From Aphodosoma sp044433285 (GTDB lineage: Bacteria > Bacteroidota > Bacteroidia > Bacteroidales > Paludibacteraceae), in assembly GCA_044433285.1 (NCBI GenBank), contig JAWXTU010000046.1, positions 1-17,548 on the forward strand: a DNA stretch of 17,548 nt. Direction: 5' to 3'. The notes under the pieces are model-generated. The model made no database searches. It had not been told where the DNA came from and worked only from the letters and a program-made list of their open reading frames with translations. Position numbers and translations under genes: made by a program. Positions 1 to 7,700 of this stretch are shown here, piece after piece (position 1 is the first letter of the stretch; the number at the start of each line of letters is the position of its first letter).

Positions 1-705
1 AAAGAGATATTTGAATATTTGGGTTCGTCAGAAAAAAGGTGTTATATTGCAATTGATGAATTTCAGCAGATTAGCGACTATCCTGAGAGTGGGGTTGAAG
101 CTCTTTTGCGGTCATATATTCAGTTTATACCAAACATTAACTTTATATTTTCGGGGAGCAGTCAGCACATTATGCGCAATATGTTTCTTTCGGCAAAGCG
201 TCCATTTTACCAAAGCACACAAATAATAACTATTGACAGAATAGACAAAAACCTATATTTTGATTTTGCTAATGAATTCTTTTCAACAAAAGGCATCGAA
301 TTAAAAAGGGAGATATTTGACTATTATTACGATCGTTTCTCGGGTCATACGTGGTATATCCAAGCAATTTTAAATCGCTTATATAGCTCTGGTTACACAT
401 CAATAGACAGTCAATTAGTAAAAGATGTGGTAAATGAAATAATAGAGGAATCATATTATTCATATCAGGCACTATTATCCGCATATTCTATAAATAATGT
501 GCGTTTACTCAAGGCAATAGCAAAAGAGGGAGTTGTATCTGAAATCACTTCATCTGCTTTTATTACTAAATACAAACTTGGCGCCGTAAGTAGCGTAAGA
601 ACCTCATTGAAAAAATTGATAGATCAAGAGTTGGCATATAAAACAGATGACGGATACATCGTTTACGATAGATTTATGGCTATTTGGTTAAAGGCACAAC
701 CGTAA
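1..705 (+). CDS. AAA ATPase of the archaeal-type family (PF01637-like), 5' end outside window
   Basis: The frame is open from base 1 to the TAA at 703-705, so the N-terminus with the Walker A loop lies outside the window; the TTG at 19 is an internal codon, not a convincing start. Visible features are a Walker B strand (CYIAIDEFQQI, near the left edge), a sensor-1-like segment (NFIFSGSSQHIM), then a helical lid. The C-terminus is a winged-helix-like domain with the pattern GAVSSVRTSLKKLIDQELA followed by DGYIVYDRFMAIWLK. This order is typical of the archaeal-type ATPase family, STAND-like proteins common in Bacteroidales as standalone genes with no assigned cellular role. The substrate is unknown. 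No transposase or defence gene is visible beside it, although the left side is cut off. Family assignment is fairly secure; function is not. Confidence 0.8.
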   Translation, partial: KEIFEYLGSSEKRCYIAIDEFQQISDYPESGVEALLRSYIQFIPNINFIFSGSSQHIMRNMFLSAKRPFYQSTQIITIDRIDKNLYFDFANEFFSTKGIELKREIFDYYYDRFSGHTWYIQAILNRLYSSGYTSIDSQLVKDVVNEIIEESYYSYQALLSAYSINNVRLLKAIAKEGVVSEITSSAFITKYKLGAVSSVRTSLKKLIDQELAYKTDDGYIVYDRFMAIWLKAQP

Positions 706-892
706 AGAGATTACCTTTGGAAATTTTACAATGCAAAGATAATAAAATTTTTAGACACCCCCTATTATTCCACATAAAGATAGTGGTAAACACCTAAATA
801 TCAAGCTATAAGCTTTTCAATATAAAATATAAGAGAAAACAAAAGAGAGCAAAAAGAACAATAATATTGTATAACAAACAAAATTTATTGTA
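706..892. other. Convergent gap between ATPase and phoH, no gene
   Basis: AT-rich 187-bp gap between convergent genes. It contains two isolated -7-like boxes, TACCTTTG on the plus strand at 712-719 and TATCTTTG on the minus strand at 734-741. Neither has a TTG about 20 bp upstream, so I do not call them promoters. A small palindrome AAGCT-ata-AGCTT lies near 802-814. No strong terminator was found for either gene. Confidence 0.5.
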
Positions 893-1837
893 TTATTTAG
901 ATGAATTTTTGGAATATGCATCAACAATTCGTTGCACAAGGCGGTGTCGAACGATATCGTTTTTATTAAATTCTACAAAGGCGATACCCTTGACATCTTG
1001 TAGAATTTCCATTGCATCACGCAGTCCTGATTTTTGATGTGCAGGCAAATCTATTTGTGTCATATCACCAGTTACAATCATCTTTGAACCCAGACCCATA
1101 CGGGTGAGGAACATTTTTATCTGCTGAACCGATGTATTTTGGGCTTCATCGAGTATGATTACCGCATCGTTGAGAGTGCGACCACGCATAAAAGCCAGAG
1201 GGGCAATTTGTATGGTTTTATTAGTCATAAGTTCAGCAAGTTTTGCGGCAGGCAACATATCCTCCAGTGCATCATATAAGGGTTGAAGATATGGATCAAT
1301 TTTATCTTTCATATCTCCTGGTAAAAAACCTAGTTTTTCGCCTGCCTCAACAGCGGGACGACTGAGTATTAGGCGTTTTACCTCTTTATTTTTAAGAGCC
1401 CTAACAGCTAATGCAATAGCAGTGTATGTTTTGCCCGAACCAGCAGGACCAATAGCAAACAGGAGGTCGTTCTCCTCGTATGCTTTAACCAACTGCTTCT
1501 GCGTTGTGGTGCGTGCGAAAATTGTTTTACCACCCACACCGTGCAAAATCTGATGTTCATTTTTCGAAGTTGGCACTTCGCCCTCTTTGATATAGCGCAC
1601 TATCATCTCTGGAGTTAGTTCGCTATTAATCAAGGCGAATGAATCTATTTTTTTCAATACAGAATATAAATTATCCACCTCTGCACTATCCTCGCCCGAA
1701 ATTTTTACGGCACGACCACGTGCTACAACTTTAAGGTTTGGATATAAATCTTTTACCACGCGAATATTTGCATTATTCACGCCATAAAATAGTGTAGAGT
1801 CTACATTAGAAGAGAGATGATAAGTAACTTCTGTCAT
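893..1837 (-). CDS. phoH: PhoH family P-loop ATPase
   Basis: A 314-residue protein matching the usual length of the PhoH/YbeZ family. A KH-like N-terminal segment (residues about 30-65, RAVKISGEDSAEV) precedes the P-loop domain. Walker A is GPAGSGKT (130-137), Walker B is AVIILDEAQN (225-234), and a sensor motif VTGDMTQIDLP follows at 255-264. Family knowledge links PhoH proteins to RNA metabolism and ribosome maturation, often near ybeY, though no ybeY is present here. It is read after glyA on the same strand but separated from it by 135 bp containing a strong terminator, so it probably has its own transcription start or relies on read-through. I could not find a TAnnTTTG box in the gap. A variant of the recurrent palindrome lies 25 nt upstream of the ATG. 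Confidence 0.95.
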   Translation of the reverse strand: MTEVTYHLSSNVDSTLFYGVNNANIRVVKDLYPNLKVVARGRAVKISGEDSAEVDNLYSVLKKIDSFALINSELTPEMIVRYIKEGEVPTSKNEHQILHGVGGKTIFARTTTQKQLVKAYEENDLLFAIGPAGSGKTYTAIALAVRALKNKEVKRLILSRPAVEAGEKLGFLPGDMKDKIDPYLQPLYDALEDMLPAAKLAELMTNKTIQIAPLAFMRGRTLNDAVIILDEAQNTSVQQIKMFLTRMGLGSKMIVTGDMTQIDLPAHQKSGLRDAMEILQDVKGIAFVEFNKNDIVRHRLVQRIVDAYSKNSSK

Positions 1838-1862
1838 ATTTTTAAATAGATAATAAAAAGTG

Positions 1863-1880
1863 TGGGGCTAAAAACACCCA
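1863..1880 (-). repeat. Leader palindrome, phoH variant
   Basis: Plus strand reads TGGGGCTAAAAACACCCA: TGGG pairs with CCCA around a CTAAAAAC-type loop. It is a shortened member of the intergenic palindrome family and lies 25 nt upstream of the phoH ATG, in its leader. Confidence 0.4.
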
Positions 1881-1914
1881 GAATATAGAATTAAGGAGTT
1901 TTTTTAAAAAAAAC

Positions 1915-1958
1915 TACACCTAAATCGCAGAGGAAAACACCTCCACAATTTAGGTGTA
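1915..1958 (-). terminator. Rho-independent terminator of glyA
   Basis: An 11-bp perfect inverted repeat TACACCTAAAT / ATTTAGGTGTA encloses an inner GAGG/CCTC stem. Read on the minus strand, the stem starts 14 bp after the glyA stop and runs into AGTTTTTTTT. This is the clearest intrinsic terminator in the window. It separates glyA from phoH. Confidence 0.88.
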
Positions 1959-1972
1959 TATTTATAAAATTA

Positions 1973-3253
1973 TTAATATGCAAATAGTGGGTATTTAACC
2001 ATTATTTCGTTGATTTCAGCACGAACGGCAGCAATTACGCTCTCATCTTCGTGAGCCGACAATACACGGTCGATAAACTCAACAATTCTTGGCATCATAT
2101 CCTCTTTTACGCCACGAGTAGTGATAGCAGAAGTTCCAAAACGCAAACCAGAAGTTTGGAATGGAGAACGAGTATCGAATGGCACCATATTTTTATTAGT
2201 AGTGATATCAGCAGCTACAAGAGCTTTTTCTGCCACTTTACCTGTTAGTTCTGGGAATTTAGTACGTAGGTCAACCAACATAGAATGGTTATCTGTACCA
2301 CCAGATACGATATTGTACCCTTTAGCCATAAGAGCCTCTGCAAGCGCAGCAGCATTTTTCTTCACTTGTTTTTGATACTCAACAAATTCTGGTTGAAGAG
2401 CCTCGCCAAAAGCAACAGCTTTTGCAGCAATAACGTGTTCTAGTGGTCCACCTTGTACACCTGGGAATACAGCTGAATCAAGAAGAGCCGACATCATTTT
2501 CACTTCACCTTTTGGAGTTTTTTTGCCCCATGTATTAGGGAAATCTTCACCCATTACGATGATACCGCCACGTGGACCACGAAGAGTTTTGTGAGTAGTA
2601 GATGTACAGATATGAGCGTGTTTAACAGGGTTTTCTAACAAACCAGCAGCGATAAGACCTGCAGGGTGAGCCATATCCACCATAAAAATAGCACCAATTT
2701 CGTCGGCTACCTTACGGATACGAGCATAATCCCACTCTCTACTATATGCAGAAGCACCAGCCACAATAAGTTTTGGTTTGTGCTCGCGCGCTACGCTTTC
2801 TAGTTGTTCATAATCCACTCGTCCGTCAGACTCTTTAACACTATATTCTAATGCTTTATAGTTGATACCCGACATATTTACAGGAGAACCGTGAGAGAGG
2901 TGACCACCGTGGGAAAGATTTAAACCAAGGAAAGTATCACCTACATTTAAACATGCCATAAAAACAGCCATATTTGCTTGAGCACCAGAGTGAGGTTGTA
3001 CGTTAGCCCATGCAGCACCAAAAACTTGTTTGATACGGTCGATAGCAATTTGTTCAGATTTATCAACTACCTCACAACCACCATAATAGCGTTTACCTGG
3101 ATAACCTTCGGCATATTTGTTAGTCATCACCGAACCCATAGCTTGCATAACTTGCTCGCTAACAAAATTTTCAGATGCAATCAACTCAATACCTTTAAGT
3201 TGACGTTGTTTTTCCTCTTCGATTAAATCGAAAATTACATTGTCTTTTTTCAT
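1973..3253 (-). CDS. glyA: Serine hydroxymethyltransferase
   Basis: A 426-residue cytosolic PLP enzyme that interconverts serine and glycine with transfer of a one-carbon unit to tetrahydrofolate. The full-length family pattern is visible: N-terminal ELIASENF (23-30), KRYYGG (54-59), the PLP-contacting HSGAQAN (88-94), VDMAHPAGL (192-200), and the PLP-lysine motif TTHKTLRGPRGG with Lys at about 222. The C-terminal TSGLRFGTSAITTRG segment is also present. The ATG start fits the family N-terminus. It lies 85 bp downstream of the flavin reductase gene on the same strand with no recognisable promoter between, so the two may be cotranscribed. A strong terminator follows. Nothing is truncated or unusual. 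Confidence 0.98.
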   Translation of the reverse strand: MKKDNVIFDLIEEEKQRQLKGIELIASENFVSEQVMQAMGSVMTNKYAEGYPGKRYYGGCEVVDKSEQIAIDRIKQVFGAAWANVQPHSGAQANMAVFMACLNVGDTFLGLNLSHGGHLSHGSPVNMSGINYKALEYSVKESDGRVDYEQLESVAREHKPKLIVAGASAYSREWDYARIRKVADEIGAIFMVDMAHPAGLIAAGLLENPVKHAHICTSTTHKTLRGPRGGIIVMGEDFPNTWGKKTPKGEVKMMSALLDSAVFPGVQGGPLEHVIAAKAVAFGEALQPEFVEYQKQVKKNAAALAEALMAKGYNIVSGGTDNHSMLVDLRTKFPELTGKVAEKALVAADITTNKNMVPFDTRSPFQTSGLRFGTSAITTRGVKEDMMPRIVEFIDRVLSAHEDESVIAAVRAEINEIMVKYPLFAY

Positions 3254-3338
3254 TGTATATTTTTAAAAATTTATATTAGAGACTTAATCACTATGAACTA
3301 ATATCTCCAAATAGTTAAGTATTATAATCAATTAAGTA

Positions 3339-3926
3339 TTATTTCTTCTTTTTTACGCTCCACCCAAATTTGCCTATCTCCTCGCCAATTTTATAGTAAT
3401 GACCGTGCGAATAGGTTATCAATTTAGATTCATAGAGCTTGAATTCGCCTGTTTTTTCATCGATATATCGTTTATCTGCGTGCACATTCACCACTTTTGC
3501 GATGAACATATCGTGAGTTCCGAGTTCTTTTATCTCCACCAATTCGCATTCGATAGACATTGGAGACTCCAAAATTATCGGAGCTTTTACCATTTCGGCA
3601 GGTTTTGGAGTGAGGTTCATCTCTGCAAATTTATTGTAATCGCGCCCACTTTTCACACCACACCAATCGGTTGCATAAGCCAAATCTTCGTTAGTTAAAT
3701 TAATAACGAATGCACCAGTACGTTTAATTATATCATATGAATGACGCTCTGGACGAACAGAGATGTAACACATTGCAGGCGAAGTACATATAGTACCTGC
3801 CCACGAAACAGTAAACATATTATATTCTTGTTCCGTTTCGCCACAACTAATAAGCAACGCAGGAAGCGGATAAATCAGCGTTCCCGGCTTCCACTGCTCT
3901 TTTTTTATATCGTTTTTTTTACTCAT
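3339..3926 (-). CDS. Flavin reductase family protein (flavoredoxin-like)
   Basis: A 195-residue protein of the flavin reductase-like, FMN-binding split-barrel family (PF01613). Typical segments are the N-terminal PLPALLISCG, the FMN-contacting NMFTVSWAGTICTSPAMCYISV (residues about 36-57), HSYDIIKRTGAFVINL (about 62-77), and a central ESPMSIECELVEI strand pair. The C-terminus is basic (SVKKKK). Such proteins bind FMN and either reduce it with NAD(P)H or act as flavoredoxins; the electron partner is not given by the sequence. It has a well-formed Bacteroidota promoter about 90 bp upstream and a leader palindrome 12 nt before the ATG. An ApbE flavin transferase gene lies close by, so a loose flavin theme is possible but unproven. 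Confidence 0.9.
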   Translation of the reverse strand: MSKKNDIKKEQWKPGTLIYPLPALLISCGETEQEYNMFTVSWAGTICTSPAMCYISVRPERHSYDIIKRTGAFVINLTNEDLAYATDWCGVKSGRDYNKFAEMNLTPKPAEMVKAPIILESPMSIECELVEIKELGTHDMFIAKVVNVHADKRYIDEKTGEFKLYESKLITYSHGHYYKIGEEIGKFGWSVKKKK

Positions 3927-3938
3927 TTTTACCTAAAA

Positions 3939-3958
3939 GGGACTTCTAAAAACTCCCC
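3939..3958. repeat. Intergenic palindrome family, copy A
   Basis: Plus strand GGGACTTCTAAAAACTCCCC. GGGA pairs with TCCC, then a C-C mismatch, then TT pairs with AA around a short A-rich loop. An AT-rich tail (AAAAATTAAATTTATAAAAAGAG) follows on the plus side. It lies inside the flavin reductase 5' leader, 12 nt before the ATG. Confidence 0.6.
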
Positions 3959-4016
3959 GACGAAGAAAAATTAAATTTATAAAAAGAGACCCAAATTCCC
4001 TTTTGAAATTCGACCA

Positions 4017-4048
4017 CAAAGGTAAGAAATATATTTTTTATCTACAAA
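4017..4048 (-). promoter_or_regulatory. Promoter of the flavin reductase gene
   Basis: On the minus strand, TTTG (4048-4045), exactly 20 bp, then TACCTTTG (4024-4017). This matches the Bacteroidota primary-sigma consensus at both boxes and in spacing. Predicted start is near 4010, giving a leader of about 85 nt that contains palindrome copy A. Confidence 0.8.
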
Positions 4049-4115
4049 TTTTTTTTGTCTACTTTTTTTAACCAAAAAATTATTAACTAAAAAGAGTGCC
4101 AATAAAAATTTATTG

Positions 4116-4123
4116 TACCTTTG
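4116..4123 (+). promoter_or_regulatory. -7 box for the small Asn/Ser-rich gene
   Basis: TACCTTTG on the plus strand matches TAnnTTTG and lies 86 bp before the ATG at 4210. No TTG is found at the expected -33 position, so only the -7 element is supported. Confidence 0.5.
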
Positions 4124-4138
4124 TAGCCTTTAAAATAG

Positions 4139-4178
4139 GGGGTGTTCAGCAAAATACACATTCTAAAAAAGACACCTC
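4139..4178 (+). other. Leader stem-loop upstream of the small Asn/Ser-rich gene
   Basis: GGGGTGT (4139-4145) can pair with ACACCTC (4172-4178), including one G-T pair, around a 26-nt loop that contains TTCTAAAAAA. It lies in the predicted 5' leader, 31 nt before the ATG. The loop resembles the dispersed palindrome, but the stem sequence differs; membership in that family is uncertain. Confidence 0.35.
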
Positions 4179-4209
4179 AAACGTATTATAAAATTTAATT
4201 AAATAATTT

Positions 4210-4512
4210 ATGTCAATATTTAATTCTAACGACAACAACAGTAACAACAACACAATTTACAACCAAAATCAATTTCAAGAAACATCATCATCATCTTACA
4301 ACAATAATTTATCGTTTGAACCATTTGCCTCTGCAAACAGTTCCAGCTCATCTAACGGCACAACTTCATCTGTTTTTGCTAGCGATCCAAGTTTTCCTAC
4401 ATCGAATTATAACGACACCCCATTATCGACAGATTTAACAATTACATTAATTATGGTCTCTATTTATGTGGTATTTAAATGGGTATCAAAGAGATTCATC
4501 AATAAAATTTAA
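4210..4512 (+). CDS. Small Asn/Ser-rich protein with C-terminal membrane helix
   Basis: A 100-residue protein I do not recognise. Residues 1-73 are low complexity, dominated by Asn and Ser (NDNNSNNN, SSSS, YNNN, SSSSSNGTTSS), with aromatics and few charges. Residues about 75-91 (LTITLIMVSIYVVFKWV) form one likely membrane helix, followed by a basic tail SKRFINKI. There is no signal peptide, so a tail-anchored topology with the low-complexity part in the cytoplasm is the simplest reading. A TACCTTTG box and a leader hairpin lie upstream, and the ORF fills most of the gap between two minus-strand genes, which supports it being real. Its end is 31 bp from the convergent apbE end. No function can be assigned. 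Confidence 0.65.
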   Translation: MSIFNSNDNNSNNNTIYNQNQFQETSSSSYNNNLSFEPFASANSSSSSNGTTSSVFASDPSFPTSNYNDTPLSTDLTITLIMVSIYVVFKWVSKRFINKI

Positions 4513-4543
4513 AAGAGAAATTTAAGTGGACTACTACATCCCT

Positions 4544-5581
4544 TTACTTTATAGGAAAATCGTCGCTTACCCACGTCATATATTCACCATCTTGCTCATA
4601 AATCAGATAGCCAGAGATATCAGAGCGATCTGTAATCCATTGTTTTGAGGTTTCAAAACCCGCCACCATACAGGCAGTAGCCCAAGCGTCGGCAGTCATA
4701 CAATCTGCTGCTATAATAGTGGCACTCAACAGACTATGGCGCACAGGATACCCAGTGCGAGGGTCTATAGTATGCGAATATTTTTTACCACCCTCCTCGT
4801 AATAGTTGCGATAATTGCCACTAGTTGCCATACCTGCATTAGTGAGATAAGCTATATCTTGTATCTCATTTACAATCGACAACGAATCTTCTACGGGTTT
4901 ATTAATACCAATGCGCCAAGCATCTCCTTTCGGATTAACACCCCCTGCAACCACCTCACCACCAATCTCAACACACCAATCGGTGCAACCATAAGCAGCT
5001 AAAGTATCAGCTACCACATCGCAAGCAAAACCCTTTGCTATAGCACTTGCATCGATACGAATAGAGGGCGAATTTTTCATCACTACTCCATTTGCTATAG
5101 AGATTTCGCCCCAACCGATATAGGGCATAACACTATCTACTTGCTCGGGTGTAACAGTTGCACGCTTTTTGAGTCCGAAACCCCACAAGTCCACCAGTGG
5201 CGCAACAGTCATATCAAAACAGCCGTTAGAGTTGATGCTCACCTCCTGCGCTTTATCCCACACAATCATAAAAGGTGCGTCGGGTACGGTATCAACATTA
5301 TTATTAATATGTGATATTACACTATTGGGGTTAAACATTGACAACGAATTATTAACCACATCAAAAGCGTTGTTAATATTCTGTTTTAAATCAATTTTTT
5401 CTGCATTTGAATATGTGATGCTATAGGTAGTTCCAAAAACAAATCCCCTCTCATTTTGATACTTAACATCTCGTCCAAAAGAGAATATATCAAGCAAAAA
5501 CAGAACTGCTATAAGCATAAAAACCAAAGCCCAAATCATACGTTTACTGATGTGTAAACCTCTCTTTTTATCTCCCATCAT
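4544..5581 (-). CDS. apbE: FAD:protein FMN transferase, membrane-anchored
   Basis: A 345-residue ApbE family protein. ApbE enzymes transfer FMN from FAD to a Thr/Ser of target proteins, commonly Rnf/Nqr subunits, outside the cytoplasmic membrane. Seen here: a membrane helix at about 15-35 (MIWALVFMLIAVLFLL) without an obvious lipobox cysteine, FVFGTTYSITY (47-57), the metal/FAD motif DASAIAKG (177-184), GGEVVAGG (207-214), TSGNYRNY (253-260), HTIDPRTGYP (270-279) and TADAWATA (296-303). These are the conserved catalytic motifs, so the enzyme should be active. Start is ATG-ATG at 5581/5578; either is possible. A TATCTTTG box lies 22 bp upstream. No Rnf or Nqr genes are in the window, so the target is unknown. 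Confidence 0.95.
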   Translation of the reverse strand: MMGDKKRGLHISKRMIWALVFMLIAVLFLLDIFSFGRDVKYQNERGFVFGTTYSITYSNAEKIDLKQNINNAFDVVNNSLSMFNPNSVISHINNNVDTVPDAPFMIVWDKAQEVSINSNGCFDMTVAPLVDLWGFGLKKRATVTPEQVDSVMPYIGWGEISIANGVVMKNSPSIRIDASAIAKGFACDVVADTLAAYGCTDWCVEIGGEVVAGGVNPKGDAWRIGINKPVEDSLSIVNEIQDIAYLTNAGMATSGNYRNYYEEGGKKYSHTIDPRTGYPVRHSLLSATIIAADCMTADAWATACMVAGFETSKQWITDRSDISGYLIYEQDGEYMTWVSDDFPIK

Positions 5582-5603
5582 ATTGCATTTTTAAAATTCA
5601 CCG

Positions 5604-5611
5604 CAAAGATA
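5604..5611 (-). promoter_or_regulatory. -7 box for apbE
   Basis: Minus strand TATCTTTG, 22 bp before the apbE ATG. The -33 position 20 bp upstream (about 5632-5634) lacks a TTG, so the call rests on the -7 box and placement. Confidence 0.55.
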
Positions 5612-5656
5612 CAAAATTTTCATTAAAAATTAGCGAGTAAAACCATTTTTTTTTAC

Positions 5657-5664
5657 TAACTTTG
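5657..5664 (+). promoter_or_regulatory. -7 box for the first endonuclease gene
   Basis: Plus strand TAACTTTG, 142 bp before the ATG at 5807. The expected -33 position (about 5634-5636) does not hold a TTG. It faces away from the apbE box, and both -33 positions fall on the same few bases. Confidence 0.5.
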
Positions 5665-5747
5665 CAACGATTTTCCTTTTTGAAAATCTACAAAGAGATT
5701 TCATCTAATAAACAGGTGTAAATTGGTAAGTTAGACTAATAATATAT

Positions 5748-5768
5748 GGGGACTCCAAAATAGTCGCC
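5748..5768. repeat. Intergenic palindrome family, copy H
   Basis: GGGGACT (5748-5754) faces AGTCGCC (5762-5768): GACT pairs with AGTC, and GG pairs with CC across one G-G mismatch. The tail AAAAAACTTAAATTAATA followed by AAACTGAGAG resembles the tails of the copies at 7586 and 16271. It lies in the endonuclease leader, 38 nt before the ATG. Confidence 0.5.
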
Positions 5769-5806
5769 AAAAAACTTAAATTAATAAAACTGAGAGAGAG
5801 AAACAG

Positions 5807-7585
5807 ATGATGAAAAAAATTTCTACTTTAATTGCCGTGATGGCGATTACTTTAATTGCAAAAGCTGAGATACCAACAGGTTACTATAACTCGGCAGAAA
5901 ACAAATCAGGTTCGGCACTTAAAACTGCATTATGCGGTATTATTGATGGTCATACAGATATGGGATACAGTGAACTATATACAATATATCAGAAATCTGA
6001 CTTAAATTCGAGCGGTAATATATGGGATATGTATTCGACTTGTACCTTTTCGTCTGGCTCTAGCGATAGATGTGTCAATTATAGCAGTATTTGCGACTGT
6101 TACAACCGTGAGCACTTAATCCCTCAATCGTGGTTTGATAAAGATTATCCAATGAGATCTGATGCCTTTCATGTTGTACCAACTGACGGAAAAGTAAATG
6201 GATATAGAGGTAGCTACCCACACGGCGAAACATCTACAGGTACATCTGTTGGTTCAAAAGGATTAGGCAAATATGGAACTAGTTCTGTATCTGGATTATC
6301 AATGACTGTATTTGAGCCAGATGATGAATATAAAGGTGATATTGCACGCTCATATTTCTATTTTGTAACACGCTACGAAGATGAGATGGATTGGATAACT
6401 AGTTCGGTTTTTCAAACTAGCTACCCCCACTTGATAACTGCATTTGCCAACTTGATGATGAAGTGGCACCGCGAAGACCCTGTAAGTGAAAAAGAGCTTG
6501 ACAGACAAGAGGGAGTATATTATTACCAAAAAAATCGTAACCCATTTATCGACTATCCAGATTTGGCTGAATATATCTGGGGCACAGAGGCTGGTAGCAG
6601 TTGGTCGTCTACAAATACTGATACTGGCGGTGGTGATACAGGTGGAGATGACACTACAGAACCTGAAGATTTTGATGTGCTTGATGCAACAAATATCTCA
6701 TCTACTGGGTTTACTGCAAACTGGAATGCAGATACCGATGCAACAGACTATACTCTTGATGTATATCAACTTACAACAGAAGGTGAGCAAGGAGAAACTG
6801 AGATATTTTCTGCCGATTTTACTAATGGTTCAATGCCTGATGGGGTAAGTATGGTGAATGGTGGTTACTCATCATTTAGCAATGGAGGTTTAAGAATGGG
6901 TTCGGGAAGTAAAGATTGCGAGCTGGAATTAAATGCTTTATATTTATCATCTGAAGGTTGTAAAATAGAGCTATATGCAGAACAATATAATGATGATGAT
7001 GCGATAATAGAAATTGAAATAGACGGCACTTTACAAGAAACCATCTCATTGTCAGACTCAAAAACATGGTATAGCGCAAACATTTCTGGTACTAGTTCTT
7101 CTGTAATCACCCTCACGGTATACTCTGATCGTAGAGCTTATTTATATAATCTTACCGTAACAAGTTCAGACTATGTAGAGACAAAAACTTCGGTAGATGG
7201 TTATCCATTAAACACTGGCAATGTTACGTCATATAATGTAAATAATCTTAGCGATGATGTAAGCAAAGATTTTTACTATACCGTAACTTCTATTGGCGGA
7301 AGCGGCACAACTGTTGGTCCAAAATTGGTAACACTATCTAATGTAACATCTACAACCACTACTGAGATTTTCGACGATATAATATATTATGGTGGTGTTG
7401 AGGGTTATACACTAAAAAATATACCTTACGACTCTACTGTAAAACTATACTCTATCGAGGGAAAACTAATCTATTCTACACAAGATATAGAATCTGAAAT
7501 TAAAGTGATACTACCAAGTAATGGCGTATATCTTCTTCAAATTATAAATAAAGCAGAGTCAACTGTAATTAAACTGATGAGATAA
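5807..7585 (+). CDS. Secreted endonuclease I with split fibronectin III domain and T9SS sorting tail
   Basis: A 592-residue exported nuclease. Residues 1-20 are a signal peptide ending AKA. The endonuclease I domain (PF04231, about 21-262) carries NREHLIPQSWF (100-110), whose E102 and H103 are the likely metal ligand and general base by analogy with Vvn, and the second motif DAFHVVPTDGKVNGYRGSYP with N131. A Gly/Asp/Thr linker (about 270-287) leads to a fibronectin III-like half (STGFTANW, DYTLDVYQL), a jelly-roll-like insert (about 333-455), then the second fibronectin half (NVTSYNVNNL to VTL). The last 70 residues (VKLYSIEGKLIY, NGVYLLQI, VIKLMR) are a T9SS type A sorting domain. Cys residues in the catalytic domain suggest disulfides. 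Starts at 5807 and 5810 are both possible. It likely degrades extracellular nucleic acid. Confidence 0.92.
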   Translation: MMKKISTLIAVMAITLIAKAEIPTGYYNSAENKSGSALKTALCGIIDGHTDMGYSELYTIYQKSDLNSSGNIWDMYSTCTFSSGSSDRCVNYSSICDCYNREHLIPQSWFDKDYPMRSDAFHVVPTDGKVNGYRGSYPHGETSTGTSVGSKGLGKYGTSSVSGLSMTVFEPDDEYKGDIARSYFYFVTRYEDEMDWITSSVFQTSYPHLITAFANLMMKWHREDPVSEKELDRQEGVYYYQKNRNPFIDYPDLAEYIWGTEAGSSWSSTNTDTGGGDTGGDDTTEPEDFDVLDATNISSTGFTANWNADTDATDYTLDVYQLTTEGEQGETEIFSADFTNGSMPDGVSMVNGGYSSFSNGGLRMGSGSKDCELELNALYLSSEGCKIELYAEQYNDDDAIIEIEIDGTLQETISLSDSKTWYSANISGTSSSVITLTVYSDRRAYLYNLTVTSSDYVETKTSVDGYPLNTGNVTSYNVNNLSDDVSKDFYYTVTSIGGSGTTVGPKLVTLSNVTSTTTTEIFDDIIYYGGVEGYTLKNIPYDSTVKLYSIEGKLIYSTQDIESEIKVILPSNGVYLLQIINKAESTVIKLMR

Positions 7586-7608
7586 CGGGTATTTCTAAAA
7601 ACTCCCCG
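7586..7608. repeat. Intergenic palindrome family, copy B
   Basis: CGGG (7586-7589) pairs with CCCG (7605-7608) around TATTTCTAAAAACTC. It begins on the base after the endonuclease stop codon. The 33 nt from 7601 match the 33 nt following the core of the copy at 16271 at about 28 positions by eye, including AATTAAATTAACAAT versus ATTTAAATTAACAAT. Confidence 0.6.
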
Positions 7609-7634
7609 AAAAAATTAAATTAACAATATAAGAC

Positions 7635-7662
7635 CAAAAGCTGTTCTTTTGCTATATTTTTG
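7635..7662 (+). promoter_or_regulatory. Weak hairpin and -7-like box between the endonuclease genes
   Basis: CAAAAG (7635-7640) and CTTTTG (7646-7651) form a 6-bp perfect stem with a 5-nt loop, followed by CTATATTTTTG. The same tail contains TATTTTTG (7655-7662), which fits TAnnTTTG without a -33 box. It may be a weak terminator for the first gene, a promoter for the second, or neither. Confidence 0.25.
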
Positions 7663-7700
7663 AGACTTATTACTCAATAAAATAACTAATACCTAAAGAT

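Noticed and set aside
1..705. ATPase as part of an antiphage defence system
   Set aside because: Only a truncated ATPase is visible and its right-hand neighbours are housekeeping genes; nothing in the window supports a defence role.
712..741. Convergent -7-like boxes after the ATPase gene
   Set aside because: TACCTTTG and TATCTTTG lack -33 partners and point into convergent or antisense positions; boxes of this form arise easily by chance.
3281..3312. GAGACTTAATC to AATATCTCC upstream of glyA as another palindrome copy
   Set aside because: Only short arms match and the TAAAAACTCCC core is absent.
3399..3974. Plus-strand frames of 99 and 77 codons opposite the flavin reductase gene
   Set aside because: Antisense to a well-conserved gene, rich in Phe/His/Cys as expected of shadow frames, and without a promoter.
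6486..6848. 120-codon frame inside the first endonuclease gene
   Set aside because: Same strand, shifted frame, over the catalytic domain end and linker. The main frame is continuous from signal peptide to sorting domain, so no frameshift is implied.
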